Shown here piece by piece: positions 1-3,633 of a stretch of DNA of 5,157 nt; position 1 is the stretch's first letter; every line of letters starts with the position of its first letter. A model generated the notes under the pieces. The model was not told the origin of the DNA and did no database searches. It saw nothing but the letters and a program-made list of their open reading frames with translations. Source of the DNA: Bacillota bacterium (GTDB lineage: Bacteria; Bacillota; Clostridia; Oscillospirales; Ruminococcaceae). The position numbers and the translations under genes are program-made. The stretch lies in contig JAEXAZ010000187.1 in NCBI GenBank assembly GCA_023394255.1, positions 1-5,157 of the forward strand. The letters are read 5' to 3'.

Positions 1-377
1 GCCAGACCGTATTCGAATTTATCTAATGAATCCCATTGGAAAGGCACCACAGTTTTGCCGCTCTTATTAATGCAGCCGAACTTCCCGTTTTTTTCTGCTA
101 CTGCCAGACCGTCATGGAATGGCTGCGCAGAATCGTACTGCGGCTTAATGATGTCTTTCCAGTTGCTGTCCACAAATCCATACTGTCCATTTTGGTCAGA
201 GATCAGGTACACGCCTTCCGAATATCCATGAACTTTTACTCCCTCTACAGACTCACAGACCTGCTCCGCACGAACAGGTATCCGGGCTGTCGATGAGGCT
301 GCAAACGCTGTTACGCTCATCAAAGACAGATTCAATAAGCAGATCGCTGTGGTCAAAATTATTCTTTTACACTTCAT
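1..377 (-). CDS. Secreted WG-repeat protein (5' part, runs off window)
   Basis: The minus strand reads openly from ATG 377-375 to the window edge, giving 125 codons of a longer gene. A strong Shine-Dalgarno (CGGAGG on the minus strand) sits just upstream. Residues 1-26 form a classic Sec signal peptide: MKCKR, a hydrophobic core, then TAFA before AS. From about residue 64 come WG-type beta repeats, G-QYGFVDSNWKDIIKPQYDSA then G-KFGCINKSGKTVVPFQWDS, each followed by (D/Y)GLA. The period is 34 residues and is also visible in DNA: GCCAGACCGT occurs at 1-10 and again at 103-112. WG-repeat (KWG) proteins are exported or surface proteins of mostly unknown function, thought to be beta-rich binding scaffolds. 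The product is probably secreted or cell-surface, but any anchor would lie outside the window. It is transcribed divergently from the DUF operon. The family call is firm; the role is unknown. Confidence 0.9.
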   Translation of the reverse strand, partial: MKCKRIILTTAICLLNLSLMSVTAFAASSTARIPVRAEQVCESVEGVKVHGYSEGVYLISDQNGQYGFVDSNWKDIIKPQYDSAQPFHDGLAVAEKNGKFGCINKSGKTVVPFQWDSLDKFEYGL

Positions 378-409
378 GAATTTTCCTCCGTGCTACATTA
401 TTTAACTAT

Positions 410-438
410 ATTTTACATGTATTACAGCCCAATCTCAA
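410..438 (-). promoter_or_regulatory. SigmaA-type promoter of the WG-repeat gene
   Basis: On the minus strand TTGAGA (438-433), a 17-nt spacer and TAAAAT (415-410) form a good vegetative promoter. Transcription should begin near position 403, leaving a leader of about 25 nt before the ATG at 377. No operator-like palindrome overlaps it. Confidence 0.6.
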
Positions 439-483
439 TCCATATTTGGTAATTCTGTACAATTTCTACATTCAAGATAAAGA

Positions 484-500
484 ATACGGTAAGTCCGTAT
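484..500 (+). promoter_or_regulatory. Operator-like palindrome O3 upstream of the DUF operon
   Basis: ATACGGT-AAG-TCCGTAT is a 7-3-7 inverted repeat with one mismatch between arms. It matches 12 of 17 positions of O1 (ATACGAT-CAT-ATCGTAT, at 2588) between the two XRE genes, including all outer ATACG/CGTAT bases. It lies just upstream of a TATAAA box at 516-521 and would cover the matching -35 position. This suggests XRE control of the four-gene operon. It is flanked by the direct repeat TTTCTACATT at 463-472 and 504-513. Binding is inferred from the repeat pattern only. Confidence 0.5.
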
Positions 501-521
501 CCGTTTCTACATTTTTATAAA
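493..521 (+). promoter_or_regulatory. Possible promoter of the DUF operon (weak -35)
   Basis: TATAAA at 516-521 (within TATAAAAT) is a fair -10 box about 80 nt before the first start codon. The hexamer 17 nt upstream, GTCCGT at 493-498, is a poor -35 and overlaps the palindrome at 484-500. The promoter may therefore be weak or activator-dependent, or the true start may lie elsewhere in 440-565. No better sigmaA match was found there. Confidence 0.3.
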
Positions 522-567
522 ATGCAACGCTATGCGTATCAACAGGAAAAATAAATCTATATTCTAA

Positions 568-590
568 CCTTGAATCTAAATTCAAGGAGG
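568..590 (+). promoter_or_regulatory. Hairpin covering the Shine-Dalgarno of the first operon gene
   Basis: CCTTGAAT (568-575), loop CTAA, ATTCAAGG (580-587) is a perfect 8-bp stem with a 4-nt loop. Its 3' arm contains AAGG, the first four bases of the Shine-Dalgarno AAGGAGG (584-590) for ATG 600. Folding would partly hide the ribosome binding site and lower translation unless melted. There is no T tract, so it is not a terminator. Confidence 0.5.
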
Positions 591-599
591 TTAACCCCT

Positions 600-944
600 A
601 TGTCAAAATCTATCCTGCACCAACTTTATTACGGCGACCTTAGTCCATCCCAGACGATCACGCCCCCGGACCCCCAATATGAGGAAACACAAACCAAGGC
701 CAGCAAACTTCTGTTTCAGCTGCACAAGGAATTATCGGACAAACAGTTTCAACTGCTGGAACGCTATCTGGAATACCGCTCGGATTATTCTGACATGGAG
801 CTGTCCGAAACGTTTGCGGAAGCATTCAGGATGGGGGCACAGGTGGCATTCGAAATACAAAACAGAGATGTTTCCAACTTCGGAAGCATCTCTGTTTCTG
901 TTTGCGGGAGGAATGAGGATGATCAGGATCAGCACATGGAGTGA
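600..944 (+). CDS. DUF6809-type small protein
   Basis: This 114-aa protein has the pattern I recognise from the DUF6809 family of Clostridia: an N-terminal S-K-S-ILHQLYYGDLSP, a Pro-rich step (TPPDPQYEE), then a helical region ending in EAFRMGAQVAFEI, like the family's G-F-x-L-G-A end. Family function is unknown. I chose ATG 600 because AAGGAGG sits 9 nt upstream; a longer version from TTG 570 would start inside the Shine-Dalgarno hairpin. Residues 87-114 look like an extra tail. Much of that tail is encoded by a 16-bp terminator-like hairpin (860-897) and then by the overlap with the next gene, so it may be a read-through extension beyond the conserved domain. It is first in a four-gene operon and overlaps the next gene by 26 nt. 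The family call is from memory of the pattern, without a search. Confidence 0.82.
   Translation: MSKSILHQLYYGDLSPSQTITPPDPQYEETQTKASKLLFQLHKELSDKQFQLLERYLEYRSDYSDMELSETFAEAFRMGAQVAFEIQNRDVSNFGSISVSVCGRNEDDQDQHME
860..897 (+). terminator. Terminator-like hairpin inside the gene 1 3' end
   Basis: Bases 860-875 pair with 882-897 (AACAGAGATGTTTCC against GGAAGCATCTCTGTT, one G-T wobble), giving about 16 bp with a 6-nt loop AACTTC. The downstream T tract is interrupted (TTTCTGTTT), so termination would be partial. It lies within the coding sequence, 8 nt before the ribosome binding site of the next gene. Ribosomes translating to 944 would melt it, so it could act as a translation-dependent attenuator. 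Confidence 0.5.
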
Positions 945-1269
945 CGTGCAATCACTCAAACCGGATAATGACCCCGGCCTGTATTTATTGCTGTCAAACC
1001 GCTTTAAACAGCTGCATCAAATATTCTGCTCCAATGGTTCTGTACCATTGGAGCGGTTTTCATTGCAGGAATATGGGGACCTGTTTGTCGTAGAAAACGG
1101 TTCGGAACTCACAGGCAAACTGTTTGAACAGGTCACCAAGCATACGATAGGCCAGAAAGATTATTATGTTGCTGTTTTCCTCTTTAACAATGAGGTTTGC
1201 AGCGACTTTTTAATTCCTGCGGAAAACTTGAACGACCATCAAATTCAACAATTAGAACAGGAGTTATAA
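919..1269 (+). CDS. Uncharacterised 116-aa protein
   Basis: I do not recognise this family. The frame is open further upstream, but that part is an out-of-frame shadow of the previous gene. GGGAGG at 906-911 is correctly spaced (7 nt) for ATG 919 and too close to the in-frame ATG 913, so 919 is chosen. The protein is soluble and looks mixed alpha/beta: a short N-terminal strand-like stretch (MIRISTW), a helix near LYLLLSNRFKQLHQIF, a strand pattern near DLFVVENG, a hydrophobic strand DYYVAVFLFN around residues 81-90, and a polar Gln/Glu-rich helical C-terminus. No catalytic motif or signal peptide is seen. It overlaps the upstream gene by 26 nt and ends 2 nt before the DUF960 gene, so translation is probably coupled on both sides. 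A terminator-like hairpin (1026-1060) lies inside the coding sequence. Confidence 0.75.
   Translation: MIRISTWSDVQSLKPDNDPGLYLLLSNRFKQLHQIFCSNGSVPLERFSLQEYGDLFVVENGSELTGKLFEQVTKHTIGQKDYYVAVFLFNNEVCSDFLIPAENLNDHQIQQLEQEL
1021..1074 (+). terminator. Terminator-like hairpin inside gene 2, with alternative outer stem
   Basis: GCTCCAATGG (1028-1037) and CCATTGGAGC (1045-1054) pair perfectly around the loop TTCTGTA. Two more pairs (C-G and T-G) bring the stem to 12 bp, and TTTT follows at 1057-1060. That is the form of an intrinsic terminator with a short U run. ATATTCTGC (1021-1029) can instead pair with GCAGGAATAT (1065-1074, one bulged G), competing for the base of the inner stem. The frame stays open throughout. 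A role in attenuation is inferred. Confidence 0.45.
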
Positions 1270-1271
1270 CC

Positions 1272-1577
1272 ATGTTTGAAAACCCACGCTACATGACCAG
1301 AGGTATTGCAAAAACACTTCCCCTGTCACTCCAAATCATCCTATGGAGCATGATAGACAGCCTCAGACAATCGCAGGAGCTGGACTACCTCCAAGTGTTC
1401 CGCCTGTCTGCTGAGCGCAACCCTGACGGTGTCCTGCAACAGCGCATTGTACATTCGCAGGAGGTACCCCCGTATCAAAAGACGATTATGGTTGCCTGCG
1501 AATCGCCTGTGGACTGCAAGGTGTTTTGCATCGACGATGAGACGCATTCCACCATGCTCTATGCAGATGAATATTAA
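1272..1577 (+). CDS. DUF960 family protein
   Basis: The 101-aa product matches the DUF960 pattern across its full length: MFENPRYMTRGI at the start, LPLSLQIILWSMID, ELDYLQVFRLS, then HSQEVPPY and a C-terminal ID-D-E-x-x-STMLYADEY. DUF960 proteins are small soluble proteins of Firmicutes, often found in plasmids and integrative elements, with no established biochemical role. ATG 1272 follows CAGGAG (1258-1263) by 8 nt; this ribosome binding site lies in the last codons of the previous gene, and only 2 nt separate that stop from this start. The DUF1643 gene follows 16 nt later with its own ribosome binding site. No signal peptide or membrane segment is present. The family assignment is confident; the function is open. 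Confidence 0.9.
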   Translation: MFENPRYMTRGIAKTLPLSLQIILWSMIDSLRQSQELDYLQVFRLSAERNPDGVLQQRIVHSQEVPPYQKTIMVACESPVDCKVFCIDDETHSTMLYADEY

Positions 1578-1593
1578 AAAGGAGCTTGATACT

Positions 1594-2121
1594 ATGAACG
1601 AAAAAAGCATCATCCGAACGGAAGCATTATATAACGATGAAAAGACACACCGTTTCAGCCTGAAGAAATCCTGGGATAATTCCAAGCCCTCCGCCAGCAT
1701 TATCATGATCGCTCCGTCTATACGGGCCAATGAGATTGCCATGGACATTACCAGTCTATACGTGCTCAACAACTGTTATCAGCTTGGGTGCGGTTCTGTG
1801 GACATCCTCAATCTCTATTCAAAATTGGACGCAAACCCATTTGAAAATTGTCCTGAAAATGATGAATGGATTTTAAAAAGCTGCCATAAAGCGGATCAGG
1901 TAATTCTCGGATGGGGCAAGGGACAGACACAAAAGTCAGTGGATAGCCGTATTCAGGAGGTTTTGACCATGCTGAAACCTTACAGGGACAAACTGTTTGA
2001 AATTGCGGATGTCAACGGGAAACGGGGTTTTCATCCGCTTGGAACCAGTGTACGGCTGAGATGGTATTTGGTTCCCTATCAATACCCGGAAAAAGAAAAA
2101 CAGGAGCAGAAATCCGAATGA
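1594..2121 (+). CDS. DUF1643 family protein
   Basis: The 175-aa product has the DUF1643 layout: N-terminal RTEALYNDEKTHRFSLKKSWD, a strand with IIMIAPS (residues 36-42), then a conserved acidic stretch (D51), GCGSVDILNLYSKL (residues 66-78), a second strand DQVILGWGKG (101-110), and a C-terminal GFHPLG (145-150) before a basic, charged tail. The family's usual MxNPS motif reads IAPS here, so the Asn is replaced by Ala. DUF1643 proteins have no firmly assigned activity; the two strand-loop motifs suggest a Rossmann-like or nucleoside-binding fold, which is inference. ATG 1594 is chosen because AAAGGAG (1578-1584) sits 9 nt upstream, and the longer open frame overlaps DUF960. It is last in the operon; its stop codon lies in the loop and stem of the shared terminator. 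Confidence 0.88.
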   Translation: MNEKSIIRTEALYNDEKTHRFSLKKSWDNSKPSASIIMIAPSIRANEIAMDITSLYVLNNCYQLGCGSVDILNLYSKLDANPFENCPENDEWILKSCHKADQVILGWGKGQTQKSVDSRIQEVLTMLKPYRDKLFEIADVNGKRGFHPLGTSVRLRWYLVPYQYPEKEKQEQKSE

Positions 2122-2138
2122 TTTCTACGCTCCTGTTT
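2098..2138. terminator. Shared bidirectional terminator of converging genes
   Basis: ACAGGAGC-AGAAATC (2100-2114) pairs with GATTTCT-AC-GCTCCTGT (2120-2136), a 15-bp stem with a 2-nt bulge and 5-nt loop. A-rich sequence precedes it (AAAGAAAAAC) and TTTCTGTGTT follows, so each strand has a U-rich tail. The DUF1643 stop (2119-2121) and the repressor stop (2127-2125) both fall inside the hairpin, and the genes are 3 nt apart. Confidence 0.75.
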
Positions 2139-2505
2139 CTGTGTTCCGCAGCATGTTTTTAACGCGCAGATATTGCAGAAATTCCTGCCGGTCGGATTCA
2201 CTCCATTTGGAATAGTCGGATAACAACCGCATAATCTCCAACCCATCCTCTGAATGGCATAGTTCCCGGATTATATCGGAAATCCATTGTGGGACTTTAT
2301 CGGCATACGCCTCTTCTCCCATGAGATAGGCCACGGATGTGTCCAATGCACCCGCAATTGCTTCCAAGCGTTTTAACGATGGTTTTGTGCGCCCCTGTTC
2401 AATATCACAGAGGAACGAGGGGGACAGCGCAGTTTTTTCACCCAAAGCTTTCAGCGTCATTTTCCGCTGTTTACGTAATGTTTTGATGTGTGAGCCGACT
2501 GTCAA
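2125..2505 (-). CDS. XRE-family repressor with C-terminal helical domain
   Basis: This 126-aa protein has an HTH_3/XRE DNA-binding domain at residues 4-64: helix 2 in MTLKALGEKTALS, recognition helix PSFLCDIEQGR (29-39), then LKRLEAIAGALDTSVAYLMGEE. A C-terminal helical region (about 71-122) probably mediates dimerisation. I chose the TTG at 2505-2503 because GGGGAGG (2520-2514, minus strand) lies exactly 8 nt upstream and the domain begins there. The open frame extends to 2739, but that part is promoter and operator DNA and does not resemble protein. A TTG start may keep its level low. Its promoter is flanked by two operator-like palindromes, so autoregulation is likely. It is divergent from a second, smaller XRE gene with almost the same recognition helix. 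No peptidase or protease-cleavage motif is seen, so how it is released from DNA is unknown. Confidence 0.9.
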   Translation of the reverse strand: MTVGSHIKTLRKQRKMTLKALGEKTALSPSFLCDIEQGRTKPSLKRLEAIAGALDTSVAYLMGEEAYADKVPQWISDIIRELCHSEDGLEIMRLLSDYSKWSESDRQEFLQYLRVKNMLRNTETGA

Positions 2506-2523
2506 CGCTGATTCCTCCCCACA

Positions 2524-2540
2524 ATTCGGTATGATCGTAT
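2524..2540 (-). promoter_or_regulatory. Operator-like palindrome O2 at the repressor transcription start
   Basis: On the minus strand this reads ATACGAT-CAT-ACCGAAT, an imperfect 7-3-7 inverted repeat matching O1 (2588-2604) at 15 of 17 positions with the same CAT spacer. It lies about 8 nt downstream of the repressor -10 box, at or just after the expected transcription start and upstream of the ribosome binding site. Bound protein there would block initiation or early elongation of the repressor gene. Confidence 0.6.
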
Positions 2541-2547
2541 TGATCTT

Positions 2548-2576
2548 AGTATAACAAAGAATCTTTCCTGTGTAAA
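2548..2576 (-). promoter_or_regulatory. SigmaA-type promoter of the XRE repressor
   Basis: On the minus strand TTTACA (2576-2571), a 17-nt spacer and TATACT (2553-2548) make a near-consensus promoter. Expected transcription start is near 2541, giving a leader of about 36 nt. It sits between palindromes O2 (2524-2540) and O1 (2588-2604). Confidence 0.75.
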
Positions 2577-2587
2577 CCGCAATGATA

Positions 2588-2604
2588 ATACGATCATATC
2601 GTAT
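2588..2604 (+). promoter_or_regulatory. Perfect palindromic operator O1 in the divergent XRE region
   Basis: ATACGAT-CAT-ATCGTAT is a perfect 7-3-7 inverted repeat, the size and form typical of an XRE dimer site. It starts 12 bp upstream of the repressor -35 box and ends 36 bp upstream of the -35 box of the rightward XRE gene. Its centre is 64 bp from that of O2, about six helical turns. Related sites are at 2524-2540 and 484-500. Confidence 0.65.
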
Positions 2605-2640
2605 CGAATCCGTTATAACGTAGAAAGTGCATGGTTGTCC

Positions 2641-2669
2641 TTGTCTAATATTCTGTATATACGTATAAT
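2641..2669 (+). promoter_or_regulatory. SigmaA-type promoter of the rightward small XRE operon
   Basis: TTGTCT (2641-2646), a 17-nt spacer and TATAAT (2664-2669, perfect -10) form a strong promoter, with a start expected near 2676, about 20 nt before the ATG. The perfect 10-bp palindrome TATACGTATA (2658-2667) overlaps the -10, and another, CGTTATAACG (2611-2620), lies 20 bp upstream of the -35; either may bind a regulator. Confidence 0.72.
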
Positions 2670-2694
2670 TAGTTTTGTGCAGAGGTGGTGACAA

Positions 2695-2886
2695 ATGAGT
2701 ATTGGACAACAGATCAAAAATATCCGGCAGGAACGGCATCTATCGCAGAAACAACTTGCGCAAATGGCTCAAATCTCCCCATCCTATCTATGTGATGTGG
2801 AAAAGGGGCGATGCAATTGTTCTATTAAAATTCTGAAAAGAATATCATTGGCGTTGAACGTGGAAATCGCGGAACTATTAAAATAA
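2695..2886 (+). CDS. Minimal XRE/Cro-like DNA-binding protein
   Basis: The 63-aa product is essentially one HTH_3 domain: IGQQIKNIRQERHLSQKQLAQMAQ, recognition helix ISPSYLCDVEKGR (27-39), then SIKILKRISLALNVEIAELLK. It has no extra effector or dimerisation domain. The recognition helix SPSYLCDVEKGR is nearly the same as SPSFLCDIEQGR in the divergent repressor; about 24 of 59 aligned positions are identical by eye. ATG 2695 follows AGAGGTGG (2681-2688) by 6 nt. The gene opens a rightward operon driven by a strong promoter, with the membrane-protein gene 26 nt downstream. Size, position and shared helix suggest a Cro-like partner competing for the same operators, though it could be a simple autoregulator or an activator of the downstream genes. 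Confidence 0.88.
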   Translation: MSIGQQIKNIRQERHLSQKQLAQMAQISPSYLCDVEKGRCNCSIKILKRISLALNVEIAELLK

Positions 2887-2912
2887 CAGACAGAAATGAG
2901 GAGACTACATAC

Positions 2913-3188
2913 GTGGATTTATATGCGCTGATTTGCCTGATTCTGGGGCTTCCCATCGGACTGTATTTTTATCACCTGATCAACAAGTACTTTACAATCT
3001 ATTATTTTGGCTGCGGCGCGGTCTGGGGATTATTCTGGGGATGCCTTGTTGCGGGAGCGATTATCATGTTTTTACTGTTGGAATTCCTGAGAGCATTGGC
3101 AATCCCCGTCGCGATATTCTTTCTGGTACTCTGGTTGTTTACGCGCGGAAAGAAAAAGAACTCGGACGATCAGCAGCAATCCAAATAA
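2913..3188 (+). CDS. Small three-helix membrane protein, unknown function
   Basis: The 91-aa product is strongly hydrophobic. Predicted membrane segments are roughly residues 4-23 (YALICLILGLPIGLYFYHLI), 35-57 (a Gly/Trp-rich stretch with GAVWGLFWG running into AIIMFLLLEF) and 61-77 (ALAIPVAIFFLVLWLF). The tail from residue 78 is basic then polar: RGKKKNSDDQQQSK, probably cytoplasmic by the positive-inside rule. The start is GTG 2913, 9 nt after GAGGAG (2898-2903). It follows the small XRE gene by 26 nt, so the two are likely co-transcribed. I do not recognise a family. A holin-like, immunity or transport-accessory role is possible but nothing in the sequence decides it. Confidence 0.78.
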   Translation: MDLYALICLILGLPIGLYFYHLINKYFTIYYFGCGAVWGLFWGCLVAGAIIMFLLLEFLRALAIPVAIFFLVLWLFTRGKKKNSDDQQQSK

Positions 3189-3193
3189 CAAAC

Positions 3194-3219
3194 GCCCACA
3201 GCTTTTTATGGCTGTGGGC
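3194..3219 (+). terminator. Hairpin after the membrane protein gene, weak or no terminator
   Basis: GCCCACAGC (3194-3202) and GCTGTGGGC (3211-3219) form a perfect 9-bp GC-rich stem with an 8-nt loop rich in T. It begins 5 nt after the stop codon. The sequence after it (TATTATCATACGG) lacks a T run, so it is more likely a transcript-stabilising or processing hairpin, or a partial terminator, than a full stop. Confidence 0.45.
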
Positions 3220-3247
3220 TATTATCATACGGAAAGGTGTTTATAAT

Positions 3248-3349
3248 ATGGAATTTATCCTGTTTTTTCTGGGATTTTTACTGACTCTGATGCTGGCCTA
3301 CTACAATGATTTTTCTATGCATCCGGGCCGGAGACGCTGCCCATGCTGA
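3248..3349 (+). CDS. Tiny membrane peptide ORF (33 aa)
   Basis: ATG 3248 follows GGAAAGGTG (3231-3239) at a normal distance and opens 33 codons: a hydrophobic helix EFILFFLGFLLTLMLAYY (residues 2-19), then a polar and basic end with GRRRCPC. The design, one membrane helix plus a short charged tail, is common in small regulatory membrane peptides and type I toxins, but no known family is recognised. It lies between a hairpin and a strong terminator, downstream of the three-helix membrane gene. Its stop overlaps the start of the next tiny ORF (ATGCTGA at 3343-3349). The good ribosome binding site and a coherent transmembrane segment favour translation; short length keeps confidence moderate. 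Confidence 0.5.
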   Translation: MEFILFFLGFLLTLMLAYYNDFSMHPGRRRCPC

Positions 3350-3447
3350 ACTTCCTGACTTCTGAAAAAGCAGTGGAATACTTTATGAGAGGCGTAAAAC
3401 TGGCGGTCAGCGTTATTGCTGTCTGTTGCCGGGTCAAGAAGCCCTAG
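3343..3447 (+). CDS. Tiny ORF (34 aa) overlapping the previous stop
   Basis: The 34-codon frame starts at ATG 3343, 7 nt before the end of the preceding ORF, with GGAG (3330-3333) 9 nt upstream. The peptide has a polar N-terminal half (MLNFLTSEKAVEYFMRG) and a hydrophobic stretch VKLAVSVIAVCC, ending in basic RVKKP. The overlap suggests translational coupling to the 33-aa ORF. It ends 6 nt before a strong terminator hairpin, as expected for the last gene of an operon. No family is recognised; it could instead be the remnant of a longer decayed gene. Confidence 0.4.
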   Translation: MLNFLTSEKAVEYFMRGVKLAVSVIAVCCRVKKP

Positions 3448-3453
3448 CACTGT

Positions 3454-3487
3454 GAAAGGTATGAGAAATCTCTACCTTTCTTTTTTT
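3454..3487 (+). terminator. Strong intrinsic terminator of the small XRE operon
   Basis: GAAAGGTA (3454-3461) and TACCTTTC (3473-3480) form an 8-bp stem, with an inner GAG/CTC stem, followed immediately by seven T residues (3481-3487). This is a textbook rho-independent terminator and separates the rightward XRE operon from the AT-rich orphan gene. Confidence 0.85.
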
Positions 3488-3496
3488 GCATTTAGC

Positions 3497-3517
3497 ACTG
3501 ACGATACTGACGATACT
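3497..3517 (+). repeat. 9-bp tandem repeat, 2.3 copies
   Basis: ACTGACGAT occurs at 3497-3505 and 3506-3514, then ACT. It sits in the intergenic region between the upstream terminator and the orphan gene, upstream of the TATAAT at 3550-3555. It could be a paired regulator site, a recombination scar or chance. Confidence 0.6.
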
Positions 3518-3549
3518 TTAATACGTAAACTTGGGTAAGGCTGCAATTA

Positions 3550-3555
3550 TATAAT
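3550..3555 (+). promoter_or_regulatory. Candidate -10 box for the orphan gene
   Basis: A perfect TATAAT lies inside the palindrome ATTATATAAT (3546-3555), about 79 nt before the start codon. No convincing -35 hexamer is found at 16-18 nt upstream; TTGGGT (3531-3536) is too close. A promoter is expected here because a strong terminator lies just upstream and the gene starts a new unit, but the exact site is uncertain. Confidence 0.3.
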
Positions 3556-3633
3556 GGTTTTTTAAAACGTCTAGAATTTTGCAGAATAAAAGGGTAAAAT
3601 ATTAAAAAAAGATTTATATCTATGGAGGTTATC

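Noticed and set aside
36..296. 86-codon plus-strand frame
   Set aside because: It is antisense to the WG-repeat gene, which has a signal peptide, repeats, ribosome binding site and promoter; no ribosome binding site supports this frame.
679..918. Upstream in-frame extension of the 116-aa protein
   Set aside because: It is the +1 shadow of the DUF6809-type gene, with unusual Trp/Arg-rich composition; the ribosome binding site at 906-911 fixes the start at 919.
1341..1772. 143-codon minus-strand frame
   Set aside because: It is opposite the DUF960 and DUF1643 genes, which match known families over their full lengths.
2339..2554. 71-codon plus-strand frame
   Set aside because: It is antisense to the XRE repressor HTH domain and ends in its promoter.
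2506..2739. N-terminal extension of the XRE repressor
   Set aside because: It crosses both promoters and the operators, and overlaps the divergent XRE gene; the TTG at 2505 has a perfect Shine-Dalgarno 8 nt upstream.
2933..3247. Long frame running through the membrane gene
   Set aside because: It is a shadow of the three-helix protein in another frame; only its tail from ATG 3248 has its own ribosome binding site and a sensible hydrophobic helix.
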